Source: an uncultured Bacteroidales bacterium (GTDB taxonomy: Bacteria > Bacteroidota > Bacteroidia > Bacteroidales > UBA932). From it: DNA of 64,000 nt. Of this stretch, positions 24,677 through 34,487 are shown in pieces. The translations under genes were made by a program, and so were the position numbers. The notes under the pieces were generated by a model, which saw only the letters and a program-made list of their open reading frames with translations, did no database searches and was not told where the DNA came from. The stretch lies in contig CAKUTA010000001.1 of the NCBI GenBank assembly GCA_934691625.1, forward strand, positions 1 to 64,000, in the 5' to 3' direction. Each line of letters opens with the position of its first letter. Within the stretch, counting starts at the first letter, position 1.

Positions 24677-27600
24677 ATGAAATCAGACTTCTTCATTGAC
24701 AGGCCTGTATTCTCGACTGTCATATCCATCATAATCGTACTTGTGGGACTTATCGGGCTGGCCCTGCTTCCTGTGGACCAGTACCCGAAGATAGTTCCTC
24801 CCGTAGTCCGTGTATCCACATCATATCCTGGAGCCAATTCACAGACGGTGTCACAGGCCGTGGCGACACCGATTGAGCAGTCCCTCAATGGTACACCGGG
24901 GATGCTGTACATGGAATCCAGCAACTCGAACAACGGAGGATACTCGGCGACATTGACATTTGACATCTCGACCGACCCTGACATTGCCTCTGTCGAGGTT
25001 CAGAACAGGGTCAAGCTGGCTGAGTCCAGGCTTCCCGCCGAGGTCGTACAGAACGGCATATCCGTGGAAAAGGAATCATCCAGCAAGCTCATGACCATCA
25101 CCATCATGTCGGATGACCCGAAGTTCGATGAGATATACCTGAGCAACTATACGACGCTGAATATCCAGGACCGTCTGCGCCGTGTCCCTGGAGTTGGAGT
25201 CGTCTCCAATGTCGGCAGCCGCTACTATGCCATGCAGATCTGGGTGCAGCCGGACAAGATGGCCAGCCTTGGAATAACAGTCAAAGATCTGCAGGGAGCA
25301 TTGAAGGATCAGAACCGCGAGGCTGCAGCAGGAGTGCTCGGGCAGCAGCCTATCACTGACGTGGATGTGACTATACCTATTATGGCTCCTGGCAGGTTGT
25401 CCTCTGTGGAGGAGTTCGAGAACATAGTCGTCCGCACAGATGACAGCGGCGCCGTCATACGGCTTAAGGATGTGGCAAGGGTGTCGCTTGAAGCACAGTC
25501 CTATAACACCGAGAGCGGCATAAATGCCCGCAATGCGGCTGTGGTCAATGTGTTCATGCTCCCTGGTGCCAATGCGGTAGAGGTTGCTGACAATGTGAAA
25601 AAGGAGATGAAGGAGATCAGCGAGGCTTTTCCAGAGGGAATGTCCTATGAGATACCGTTCGACATGACCACATATATATCAGAGTCCATACATCATGTCT
25701 ATCGGACACTGTTTGAGGCGCTGATACTGGTTATCCTGGTCGTGTTCCTAGCCTTGCAGAATGTCAGGGCGACATTGATTCCAGCCATCGCCGTGCCGAT
25801 ATCATTGATAGGGACATTCGGGGTCATGCTGATATTCGGGTTTTCTCTGAACATGATGACTCTTCTTGGGCTGATCCTGGCTATCGGAATCGTGGTGGAT
25901 GACGCCATAGTGGTAGTGGAGAATGTGGACAGGATCATGACGGCTGAACATCTTTCGCCGTATGATGCCACGAAAAAGGCAATGGGGGAAATCGGTGGAG
26001 CGCTTGTTGCAATGTCACTTGTGCTCTGCGCTGTGTTCGTCCCTGTCAGTTTCCTTTCAGGGATTACAGGCCAGCTTTTCCGCCAGTTCACGGTCACAAT
26101 TGCCGTATCGGTCATAATTTCCACTGTGGTGGCGCTTACGCTCAGCCCTGTGATGTGCTCGAAGTTCCTGAAGCCTCATGACGGGAGCGGGCCGAAGAAC
26201 CGTGTGTTCAGAAAGATAAACTTGTGGCTTGACAGCGGCACGTCTTTCTATGCCAGGATGGTCCGGCTGGCTATTCATAATTCCAGAAGAATGTTTGCAT
26301 TGTTCGGTGTCGCCGTAATCGGGATCTTCGTGCTCGGCCGCATTGTCCCCCAGAGCTTTATCCCGAAAGAAGACCAGGGATATTTCACTGTCGAGCTTGA
26401 ACTTCCGACGGGGGCGACATTGGAGCGCACCAGAAAGGTGACGGACCGTGCGATGGACTTCCTGCTCAGGCAGCATGACGTGGAATATGTGCTTAATGTG
26501 ACAGGCTCCAGCCCGCGTGTCGGGACGACTCAGTCCGGCAGTACGCTGACGGTTATCCTCAAGCCGTGGAACAAGAGACGGGAAACGGATATGTCCAGGA
26601 CTATAGCCATGGTGCGTGATACATTGTCCCAATATCCCGAAAGCCAGGTATATATAAGCTCGCCAGCAGTCATCCCCGGGCTTGGAACATCCGGAGGCTT
26701 CTCCATGGTTCTGGAGGCGAGGGGCGACGCTACTTATCAGGACCTCCAGAATGCCTCGGACACATTGCTTTATTACGCCTCCAGGCGCAAGGAGCTTACC
26801 GGTCTGTCTTCAGGAATGCAGAAGGACATACCTCAGCTGTATTTCGATGCAGACCGTGACAAGATCCAGCTTCTGGGACTTTCAATGGCGGATGTGTTCT
26901 CGACATTGAAGGCATTCACCGGCGCAATATATGTGAATGACTTCAATATGTACAACAGGATATATCGTGTATATATTCAGGCAGATGCACCGTACCGCGC
27001 CCATACGGATAATCTGAATCTGTTCTTCATGAAGAGCTCCGGGGGGACAATGATCCCTGTCAATGCCCTGGGCAGGACCAGTTTCACGACTGGCCCGGGG
27101 ACGATAAAGAAGTTCAATATGTATAATTCTGCAATGATAAGCGGAGAAGCCGCCAACGGCACAAGTTCCGGCGAAGCGCTCGATATATTGGAAAAAATCG
27201 CGGCAGAACATCTTCCGGACAATATCGGAGTCGAGTGGAGCGGAATGTCGTATCAGGAAAAGAAGGAAAGCGGCAAGACAGGGCTTGTACTTGCATTGGC
27301 GCTGCTTTTCGTGTTCCTTTTCCTGGCGGCGCAGTATGAAAGCTGGTCAATACCTGTGGCGGTCATCCTGTCTCTCCCTATAGCGATTGCCGGAGCATAT
27401 ATCGGCATAGCCGTCCTGGGGATGGAGAGCAATGTCTATTTCCAGATCGGGCTTGTCATGCTTGTCGGCCTTGTCGCAAAGAATGCCATACTTATCGTGG
27501 AGTTCGCGAAAGACGAGGTCGAAAAGGGCAAGGACCTGGAAGATGCTGTCGTTACCGCTGCCAGGCTGAGGTTCCGCCCTATTGTAATGACTTCATTGGC

Positions 27601-29176
27601 ATTTATCCTGGGCATGCTTCCTCTGGTATTTGCTAGCGGCCCTGGCTCTGAAAGCCGTCAGAATATAGGCACAGGCGTGTTCTTCGGCATGATTGCAGGA
27701 ATAACTGCGGGCATTGTGTTCGTTCCTTTCTTCTTTGTTGTCATATACAGGCTTAGGTCCTGGATGTCAGGGAAATGCGTCCGCCGGTCCCGTGGAGGCG
27801 GAAAAATGATGTCAATGCTGTCGGTCGCCATCCTGTCCGCATCGCTGCTCGGGTCCTGCTCTACATCCAGGCTGTGCACAAAGCCGGATCTTGGCAATAT
27901 CCCTGATTCGCTTTACGGCTTTCAGACGGACAGCAGCATGGGGGACGCCGGGTGGCGGGAGATATATGCCGAACCCGAGCTGCAGAAACTCATAGAGAAT
28001 GCTCTTGTCTATAATAAGGATCTGCAGATTGCCGTGGAGCGGCTTAACGAAGCCCAATATCGCTATCGTATCCAGAAGACGTCGCAATTTCCGTCCGTAT
28101 CCGTGAAAGGGTATGGGCAGAATGACCATAGCAATTATGGCGGCACTGATCCCGAACCTGAAGATCCGGAGTTCGGTATCAAAGCCTCGTTCCAGTGGGA
28201 GGTGGATTTCTGGGGCCGCCTGAAATGGGCAAGCCGGGAAAAGATGTCTGGATACCTTGAGACTGTGGAAAACCAGAAGGCGGTGAAAATGAGCATAGTC
28301 GCATCTGTCGCAACATGCTATTATGAACTTGTTGGACTTGACAGGCAGCTTGAGATCGTGAAAAATACACTGATTACCAGGCAGAAATCAGTGCAGCAAT
28401 CCAGGTTGAGGGCAGATGGCGGCCTCACATCGGAAATTCCATATCAGCAGGCTCTTGTGGAACTGGCTTCGGCTCAGGCGCGGATTCCGGATCTGGAGAA
28501 GCAGATTGCATTGAAAGAAAGCGAACTGTGCTTTCTGACAGGGTCGTATATCAGGGATATAGAGCGAAGCGTTGCAGATGCTGAACCTTTCACTTCTGCG
28601 GAAATCCCTGCGGGACTGTCTTCGGATCTGCTGAAGCGCAGGCCTGATATTATGCAGTCGGAGAACAGGCTGCATGCCGCAGAGGCACGTGTGGGGATAG
28701 CGGCGGCTGAGCGGTTCCCGTCATTTGTCATAAACCTAGGTGCGGGACTGGAAAATGAAGCATTGACATCTTTCCTGAAGTCTCCATTCTGGTTCACAGG
28801 CGCGACATTGGCGTCCCCGCTTTTTGAATTCGGAAAGCGCAGGGCTGCCATGAAGGCTGCCGTATCTGCCTATGAGCAGGCCCGTATATCGTATGAAAAG
28901 GATGTCATGCAGGCATTCCGTGAAGTGTATGATGCCACGGTGACGCTGCAGTCTGCTCGTTCTAATTCTCTTGCGAAGGCTGAGATGCTGGATGCCGCGA
29001 TGAAATATGTGACATTGACTGACAGTCAGTACATAAATGGAGTCATCAGCTATATGGACGTGCTTGATTCTCAGCGTAAATTCCTTGATTCTCAGCTTGA
29101 ATTCTGCGAGGCCGGGACGCGAGAGAGCCTTGCTCTCGTGAACCTTTACAAGGCTCTTGGCGGCGGCTGGAAATAG
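24677..29176 (+). CDS. RND (HAE1) efflux pump fused in frame to a NodT/TolC-type outer-membrane factor lipoprotein
   Basis: One uninterrupted 1499-codon frame encodes what are normally two proteins. Residues 1 to about 1030 are a complete AcrB-like RND pump: DRPVFSTVISIIIVLVGLIGL at the start, GIVVDDAIVVVENVDR near 410, QYESWSIPVAVILSLP near 890, and GLVAKNAILIVEFAKDE near 935. A basic linker (GKCVRRSRGGGK) leads to Met1044, where MMSMLSVAILSASLLGSC is a perfect lipoprotein signal with Cys1061. From there to 1499 is an outer-membrane factor with two TolC-like repeats (VEQARISYEKDVMQAFREVYD-type helices). If made as one chain, signal peptidase II could release the lipoprotein half. Alternatively, translation may restart at the ATG at 27806, which follows GGAGGCGGAAAA. 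Confidence 0.9.
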   Translation: MKSDFFIDRPVFSTVISIIIVLVGLIGLALLPVDQYPKIVPPVVRVSTSYPGANSQTVSQAVATPIEQSLNGTPGMLYMESSNSNNGGYSATLTFDISTDPDIASVEVQNRVKLAESRLPAEVVQNGISVEKESSSKLMTITIMSDDPKFDEIYLSNYTTLNIQDRLRRVPGVGVVSNVGSRYYAMQIWVQPDKMASLGITVKDLQGALKDQNREAAAGVLGQQPITDVDVTIPIMAPGRLSSVEEFENIVVRTDDSGAVIRLKDVARVSLEAQSYNTESGINARNAAVVNVFMLPGANAVEVADNVKKEMKEISEAFPEGMSYEIPFDMTTYISESIHHVYRTLFEALILVILVVFLALQNVRATLIPAIAVPISLIGTFGVMLIFGFSLNMMTLLGLILAIGIVVDDAIVVVENVDRIMTAEHLSPYDATKKAMGEIGGALVAMSLVLCAVFVPVSFLSGITGQLFRQFTVTIAVSVIISTVVALTLSPVMCSKFLKPHDGSGPKNRVFRKINLWLDSGTSFYARMVRLAIHNSRRMFALFGVAVIGIFVLGRIVPQSFIPKEDQGYFTVELELPTGATLERTRKVTDRAMDFLLRQHDVEYVLNVTGSSPRVGTTQSGSTLTVILKPWNKRRETDMSRTIAMVRDTLSQYPESQVYISSPAVIPGLGTSGGFSMVLEARGDATYQDLQNASDTLLYYASRRKELTGLSSGMQKDIPQLYFDADRDKIQLLGLSMADVFSTLKAFTGAIYVNDFNMYNRIYRVYIQADAPYRAHTDNLNLFFMKSSGGTMIPVNALGRTSFTTGPGTIKKFNMYNSAMISGEAANGTSSGEALDILEKIAAEHLPDNIGVEWSGMSYQEKKESGKTGLVLALALLFVFLFLAAQYESWSIPVAVILSLPIAIAGAYIGIAVLGMESNVYFQIGLVMLVGLVAKNAILIVEFAKDEVEKGKDLEDAVVTAARLRFRPIVMTSLAFILGMLPLVFASGPGSESRQNIGTGVFFGMIAGITAGIVFVPFFFVVIYRLRSWMSGKCVRRSRGGGKMMSMLSVAILSASLLGSCSTSRLCTKPDLGNIPDSLYGFQTDSSMGDAGWREIYAEPELQKLIENALVYNKDLQIAVERLNEAQYRYRIQKTSQFPSVSVKGYGQNDHSNYGGTDPEPEDPEFGIKASFQWEVDFWGRLKWASREKMSGYLETVENQKAVKMSIVASVATCYYELVGLDRQLEIVKNTLITRQKSVQQSRLRADGGLTSEIPYQQALVELASAQARIPDLEKQIALKESELCFLTGSYIRDIERSVADAEPFTSAEIPAGLSSDLLKRRPDIMQSENRLHAAEARVGIAAAERFPSFVINLGAGLENEALTSFLKSPFWFTGATLASPLFEFGKRRAAMKAAVSAYEQARISYEKDVMQAFREVYDATVTLQSARSNSLAKAEMLDAAMKYVTLTDSQYINGVISYMDVLDSQRKFLDSQLEFCEAGTRESLALVNLYKALGGGWK

Positions 29177-29184
29177 TGGACAGA

Positions 29185-30105
29185 CTATTCGAATCTATCC
29201 ATATATTGCCGTGGGGACATCCCCGCGGCTTTTTTGAACCATGTCCCGAAAAAGGACTGGTTTGCAAAATTCAGTTGCCAGGATATCTCCTGCACAGAAT
29301 ACTTATGCGACTGAAGAAGTGCTTTGGCCTCAAGCAGCAGATAATCTTGAATCCATTTTTTTACGCTCCGTCCACTGACAGTCTTGACAGTTTCCGAGAG
29401 ATGTTTCTGAGAGATGCACATCATGTCAGCATAGAATTGTATGTGATGTTCTGTAAGATAATTCTTTGCCAGCAGTTCGCTGAAGTGTGCAAATATCTCC
29501 TCACCTCTGTTCTGTGGAGGCATCTCATCCCGTATCGAATGTATCTTATCCAATGATTCGTGACACAGAGCATAAATATATCCGCGGACAATGTCTTTTT
29601 TGTCTATGCATTTCGGGTCTTCAATCCTGCGCTTAAGAATGTCAAGGATATAGAGAAGATCATTTGCTTCCTCTTTTTTAAGATTGACCTTAGGGTGTCT
29701 TCTGAAGAAAGACATAAATGTATTCAATTGTCCTCCATTACTTATCGGAGCGTAGTATTTATCAGAAAAAGCCAGCACCAAGAGTCTGCAGTCATAAGAA
29801 ATATCCAGGCACTGAGCGAAATCACCAGGCATGACCACGAAGCAGTCATCCTTCATCAGTGTGTATCCTTTCATATTGTGCATTATCCTCATAGTACCGC
29901 TCTTGACGATGACACAGAGTGCGAATTCCACTTTGAACGGTTCATTGAAGAATACCATCATTTTATGGTCTGTCAGCATTTCTGCGATGCAGGCGGGCGC
30001 CTCATCGGTATCTGCAATGAGAAAATTCCCGTCCAGTATATGACAAGTGTCAGGAAAGGCTATCATACGGAGGTTCAGACTCCTGAATATGCTGTTGTTA
30101 TACAT
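29185..30105 (-). CDS. AraC-family transcriptional regulator
   Basis: A 306-residue regulator: an N-terminal cupin-like sensing domain (residues about 20-150; MRIMHNMKGYTLMKDDCFVVMPGD) and two C-terminal helix-turn-helix motifs (about 215-303; MCISQKHLSETVKTVSGRSVKKWI and the AraC signature VQEISWQLNFANQSFFGTWF). It converges on the RND-OMF fusion (8-bp gap) and diverges from the second RND operon, 173 bp away. The divergent arrangement makes it the probable regulator of the latter. Confidence 0.9.
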   Translation of the reverse strand: MYNNSIFRSLNLRMIAFPDTCHILDGNFLIADTDEAPACIAEMLTDHKMMVFFNEPFKVEFALCVIVKSGTMRIMHNMKGYTLMKDDCFVVMPGDFAQCLDISYDCRLLVLAFSDKYYAPISNGGQLNTFMSFFRRHPKVNLKKEEANDLLYILDILKRRIEDPKCIDKKDIVRGYIYALCHESLDKIHSIRDEMPPQNRGEEIFAHFSELLAKNYLTEHHIQFYADMMCISQKHLSETVKTVSGRSVKKWIQDYLLLEAKALLQSHKYSVQEISWQLNFANQSFFGTWFKKAAGMSPRQYMDRFE

Positions 30106-30125
30106 ACTTCATCTCTTCTTGGTGA

Positions 30126-30157
30126 TAAAGTTAACTTTAATTCTTAAATTGAACAAA
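30126..30157 (-). promoter_or_regulatory. Predicted promoter of the AraC-family gene
   Basis: Minus strand: TTTG (30157-30154), a 20-bp spacer, TAACTTTA (30133-30126), one mismatch to TAnnTTTG. The expected start is about 15 bases before the AraC ATG. The -7 element lies inside the palindrome AAAGTTAACTTT, a possible autoregulatory site. Confidence 0.55.
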
Positions 30158-30278
30158 ATAATACTCGTTTATACAATATAAAAATGCACTATCCGTATTT
30201 TTGAACAATATGCCTGCATATATGAATGTAGCATATCGCCTGCAAGACCCCATCTTTGCAACGAAAAAATAAAAGAAG

Positions 30279-31349
30279 ATGAAAATAAAAGTTTGTCTTG
30301 CTGCGGCGCTCCTGCCTGCAGCGATTATCGTGTCTTGCAAAGGTGGAGGTGTGACAGAAATGTCTGCCGTCAAAACGGTAAAGACTTTGACAGTATCTTG
30401 TGCTGACAGCATAGGAGTATTGGCTTATCCTGGTATCGTGCGGGAAATGCATAGTATCAATGTTGCGTTCAAGACACCTGGACAGATAGAGCAGATCAAT
30501 GTCAGGGAGGGTGATTATGTCAAGGAGGGCCAGCTGCTGGCTGTACTTGACGACTCGGATTATGAACTTGGAGTGGAAGCCTTGCAGATTCAGTATGACC
30601 AGGTTTCGGATGAGGTGGCCCGGCTCCGGGAACTTTATATGAAGAAGAGTGTGTCGGCCAATGATTATGAAAAAGCGGAGGCCGGCCTCCGGCAGCTTGC
30701 AGTCCAGCTTCAGGTGAACAAGAACAAGCTGGCTTATACTAGATTATATTCTCCTGTATCGGGCTATGTCAAGTCCGTGAATTTCTCCCAATCAGAGATG
30801 GTGGATGCCGGAACGCCTATAATAAACATGCTGGATGTGTCTGGACTTGAAGTTCAGGCGGATATTCCGGCATCTGAATATTTGGATATGAAATCATTCA
30901 CGTCATATTCAGTGCGTTCTGCAGATGGTCAGATGGCTGGGGCTAGTCTTGTGGGAGTTGTGCCGAAGGCTGACGGAAATCAGCTTTACCATATTACATT
31001 GTTGGTGGATGCCGGCGGCAGCCTTATGAGGAATGCATTCCTTCCTGGGACAAATGTCGAAGTGGTTATCACAAAAAACGCGAAAACCGGAGCTGGAAAT
31101 GTGTCAATGCCTTTGTCCGCAATATGTTATGACGGCAGGCAGGCTTATGTGTGGGAGGTGGACCGGGATTCGGCTCTCGTGAAGGTCAATGTCTCTGTGT
31201 CATCATCTTCAGATGTGACGCATATTCTCGTGTCAGGCATCGCCCCTGGTGTGGAAATAGTGGTAGCAGGTGCTGCATCTCTGAAGGAAGGAGAAAAGGT
31301 AAAGGTTCTTCCTGCGCCTTCTGAAACCAACGTCGGAGATTTGCTATGA
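30279..31349 (+). CDS. RND efflux adaptor lipoprotein
   Basis: A 356-residue membrane fusion protein anchored as a lipoprotein (IIVSC, Cys20) instead of by a membrane helix. A biotinyl-like half (VAFKTPGQIEQINVREGDYV) is followed by a helical hairpin (about residues 95-150), the second lipoyl half (LYSPVSGYVKSVNFSQSEMV) and beta-barrel domains. It overlaps the RND pump gene by 4 bp (ATGA), so the two are translationally coupled. Confidence 0.9.
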   Translation: MKIKVCLAAALLPAAIIVSCKGGGVTEMSAVKTVKTLTVSCADSIGVLAYPGIVREMHSINVAFKTPGQIEQINVREGDYVKEGQLLAVLDDSDYELGVEALQIQYDQVSDEVARLRELYMKKSVSANDYEKAEAGLRQLAVQLQVNKNKLAYTRLYSPVSGYVKSVNFSQSEMVDAGTPIINMLDVSGLEVQADIPASEYLDMKSFTSYSVRSADGQMAGASLVGVVPKADGNQLYHITLLVDAGGSLMRNAFLPGTNVEVVITKNAKTGAGNVSMPLSAICYDGRQAYVWEVDRDSALVKVNVSVSSSSDVTHILVSGIAPGVEIVVAGAASLKEGEKVKVLPAPSETNVGDLL

Positions 31350-34300
31350 ACAGGATTACTGAATTCTTTATGAAGCGTCCGGTGGTATTCTGGTCGCTCG
31401 TGGTGGCAATACTGATTGCTGGAGTCCTGTCGTTCTTATGGATGCCGAAACTTGAAGATCCTGCTGTCAGTGCAAAGCAGGCTATGGTCGTCATATCATA
31501 TCCTGGTGCGAGTGCCCACGATGTGGAACTGAATGCTGCAATCCGTATGGAAGACGCTCTGCGCTCTCTCCCGGATGTGAGCAAAGTCAAGACGGAGTGC
31601 CGGAACGGAGTGGCGATGATCACCGTTGAGTTCAAGATGACTGTCCTGAATGATAAACTTCAGGAGCATTTCGACCTGCTCCGGCGTAAGGTCAATGACG
31701 TATCTGCCTATCTTCCGCAGGACTGCCGTTCACCGATGGTGATAGACGATATGACAGATACCTATGGAATTTTTTATGCTCTTTATGGAGACGGGTATGA
31801 TTATCGGGAACTGTACAGGTATGCAAGCTATATCCGTCGGGAGATGCTCGATGTCAAGGGGATAAAGCGGGTCAATGTCTCAGGCGTCCGTGATGAAGTC
31901 ATCAATGTCATGCTGTCAAAGGAGAAAATCGCGCGAAACGGAATGGTGCCGATGCAGCTGATGATGGCTTTGCAGGGTGCTGTTGGAAGCATTGAGTCAG
32001 GTGCAGTCAATGCCGGTGATGGCAGAATCCCGGTTCGGATCTCAGGGCAGGTCAGGAATGAGGAGGAACTCCGTAACCTTATGATATCCACCGTGGATGG
32101 CAAGGTTGTCAGGCTTGGTGACGTCGCTGATGTCGAGCGCACATATTCAGAGCCGCAGCGCAACGGATTTTTTGTGGATAAGCATCAGGCGGTAGCCATC
32201 TGCGCAGCAATGGAAGACGATGCTGTTGTTCCGGATGTCGGAGAAGATGTGGAGAAGAAGCTTGAATGCATCGAAAACAATCTTCCTGCCGGCATGGCGA
32301 TAGAAAAGATATTCTTCCAGCCAGACAAGGTGGATTCCGCTATATCTTCTTTTATGATGAATCTGCTGGAATCAGTGCTGATAGTGATACTGGTGCTTGT
32401 GTTTATGATGGGCTTCCGCAGCGGCCTTATAATCGGCTTTGGCCTTGTTCTGACTGTTGCTGTGTCATTCCCTGTGCTTCTGGTTATGGGCACTACACTG
32501 CAGCGCATCTCGCTAGGTGCCTTTATCATTGCGATGGGAATGCTTGTGGACAATGCCGTAGTGATAATGGATGGAATCCTGATTGACAAGAAACGAGGAC
32601 TTGGCCCGAAGACATATCTCTTCAGGATAGGCAGGAATACGGCAATGCCTCTTCTCGGAGCGACTGTGATTGCGGCTGCTACATTCATAAGCGTTTATCT
32701 GTCACCTGATACCGCAGGAGAATACGCCAGCGATCTTTTCCTCGTGCTGTGCGTCAGCCTTCTTGCCAGCTGGATCCTGGCACTTGTCCAGGTTCCGATA
32801 TGCGCCAAGGACTGGCTGCCTCGTCACTATAAGGACAACGAAGGAAAGGATACATCTGTGATGAACTCTCCGTTGCATCTTGTCGTAAAGAGGGTCGTCT
32901 CGTTTCTTGTCGGCTACAAGAAAAGCACTGTCGCAGTGGCTGTTACCCTGCTTTTACTGTGTGCATTTGGTATGACCAATGTGAAAAATCTGTTCTTCCC
33001 GGATTTCGACTACAATCAGTTCGTTGTCGAGTGCTTCTTTCCTGCTGAAACTTCTCCGGATGCTGTCAGAGGGCATCTTATGGAGATGACCCGGATGCTT
33101 GAGAATGAGCCTGAGATAACGAGGATTTCAGCGGCTCAGGCTAGCGCTCCGGCACATTATTGCCTTGTCCGTCCTATGACATCAGGTGGCGATTCCTATG
33201 GTGAGCTGATAGTTGACTGCCGAAATTATAATGATGTCCTTAATGTGCTTCCTGAGGTGAGAGCAAGACTGCGGGACGCTTTTCCCCAGGCATATATCCG
33301 TACTAGGAAATATAATTTCTCCATCAGCACCTCTCATACGGTGGAAGTGGAGTTTACAGGCCCGGATCCGGCTGTCTTGAAATCCTTGAGCGCCAAGGCT
33401 GAAGATGTCATGCGGGCGTGCCCGTATGTGGACAGATATTCCGTCCAGAACAATTGGCGTCCCACCGGAAAGATGTTTGACGTAAAATATAATCAGTTCA
33501 ATGCTCTACGCAGTGGCATTTCACGTAGCGATGTTGGCAATGCCCTCCAGGCTGCTGGTGATGGGCTGCCTATAGGCGTGATCAATGAGCAGGACCGTAT
33601 GGTACTTGTAGATTTGCTTATCCGTAATTCGGACGGGAGCAGAATATCGGACTTGAAAGCGATTCCTGTATGGAGTACTCTGAACCTGCACGTCGCAGAT
33701 GAGGATATGAGCGCTATATTGGCATCTGGCAAGGTTGCATCTGAACTGAAAGAGAAGATGTTGTCCACGGCCCCTCTTTCTTCTGTGGCAGACAGTGTCG
33801 TCTTGTGCCCGGATGAAAGTGTGGTGCTTCGTCTTAACGGGCGTCGTGCAATCGAGGCGGAATGTGATCCTGACCCTGACAATGCCAATGCGACTCCGGC
33901 CAAAGTCGTATCCTTGATAAAAAAGGATATTGAGGAGATATGTCTTCCTGAGGGATACGAAATGAAGTGGAGAGGAGATATCGGAGTTCAGAATGAGGCT
34001 ATGGGCAATATCCTTAAATACGTGCCTCTGACATTGTTCCTGATGCTCGGAATACTTCTTCTACTTTTCGGGACGTGGAAGAAAGTCATTCTGATCATCA
34101 GCTGTTTCCCGTTTGTACTGTGCGGGATAGTCCCGGCGCTTCTTGCTACCGGTCAGCCGTTCACGTTTATGGCTATGATTGGGATGATAGGCTTAATTGG
34201 GATGATGGTCAAGAATGCCATTGTGCTTGTTGATGAGATAACACGTCTTCAGAAAGAGGAAGGCAGCTCTGCATACGATGCCGTGCTCGGAGCTACAGTA

Positions 34301-34486
34301 TCAAGAGTCCGCCCGGTGCTTATGGCATCATTGACGACCATTGTGGGGATGGTGCCTCTCTTGGGGGATCCGATGTATGGTGCTATGGCTGTCTGCATTA
34401 TGGCAGGACTTGCGGTAGGAACAATGATAACGCTGCTTCTTCTGCCTGTATTATACTCTGTTTTTTATCATGTCAGGAGGTCGTAA
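31346..34486 (+). CDS. RND-family efflux pump, inner-membrane subunit
   Basis: A 1046-residue proton-driven exporter with the normal RND plan: N-terminal helix (FMKRPVVFWSLVVAIL), periplasmic porter domain, helices near residues 340-490 with GAFIIAMGMLVDNAVVIMDG (the charged TM4 region), a second periplasmic domain and C-terminal helices including GMIGLIGMMVKNAIVLVDEI. It lacks the characteristic heavy-metal signatures I would expect of CzcA, so a hydrophobic-compound or lipid substrate is more likely. Its stop is one base from the TolC-like gene start. Confidence 0.92.
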   Translation: MNRITEFFMKRPVVFWSLVVAILIAGVLSFLWMPKLEDPAVSAKQAMVVISYPGASAHDVELNAAIRMEDALRSLPDVSKVKTECRNGVAMITVEFKMTVLNDKLQEHFDLLRRKVNDVSAYLPQDCRSPMVIDDMTDTYGIFYALYGDGYDYRELYRYASYIRREMLDVKGIKRVNVSGVRDEVINVMLSKEKIARNGMVPMQLMMALQGAVGSIESGAVNAGDGRIPVRISGQVRNEEELRNLMISTVDGKVVRLGDVADVERTYSEPQRNGFFVDKHQAVAICAAMEDDAVVPDVGEDVEKKLECIENNLPAGMAIEKIFFQPDKVDSAISSFMMNLLESVLIVILVLVFMMGFRSGLIIGFGLVLTVAVSFPVLLVMGTTLQRISLGAFIIAMGMLVDNAVVIMDGILIDKKRGLGPKTYLFRIGRNTAMPLLGATVIAAATFISVYLSPDTAGEYASDLFLVLCVSLLASWILALVQVPICAKDWLPRHYKDNEGKDTSVMNSPLHLVVKRVVSFLVGYKKSTVAVAVTLLLLCAFGMTNVKNLFFPDFDYNQFVVECFFPAETSPDAVRGHLMEMTRMLENEPEITRISAAQASAPAHYCLVRPMTSGGDSYGELIVDCRNYNDVLNVLPEVRARLRDAFPQAYIRTRKYNFSISTSHTVEVEFTGPDPAVLKSLSAKAEDVMRACPYVDRYSVQNNWRPTGKMFDVKYNQFNALRSGISRSDVGNALQAAGDGLPIGVINEQDRMVLVDLLIRNSDGSRISDLKAIPVWSTLNLHVADEDMSAILASGKVASELKEKMLSTAPLSSVADSVVLCPDESVVLRLNGRRAIEAECDPDPDNANATPAKVVSLIKKDIEEICLPEGYEMKWRGDIGVQNEAMGNILKYVPLTLFLMLGILLLLFGTWKKVILIISCFPFVLCGIVPALLATGQPFTFMAMIGMIGLIGMMVKNAIVLVDEITRLQKEEGSSAYDAVLGATVSRVRPVLMASLTTIVGMVPLLGDPMYGAMAVCIMAGLAVGTMITLLLLPVLYSVFYHVRRS

Positions 34487-34487
34487 A

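Noticed and set aside
29176..30147. Plus-strand frames opposite the AraC regulator (126 and 195 codons)
   Set aside because: They are antisense to a clear AraC-family gene; composition and lack of motifs mark them as shadows.
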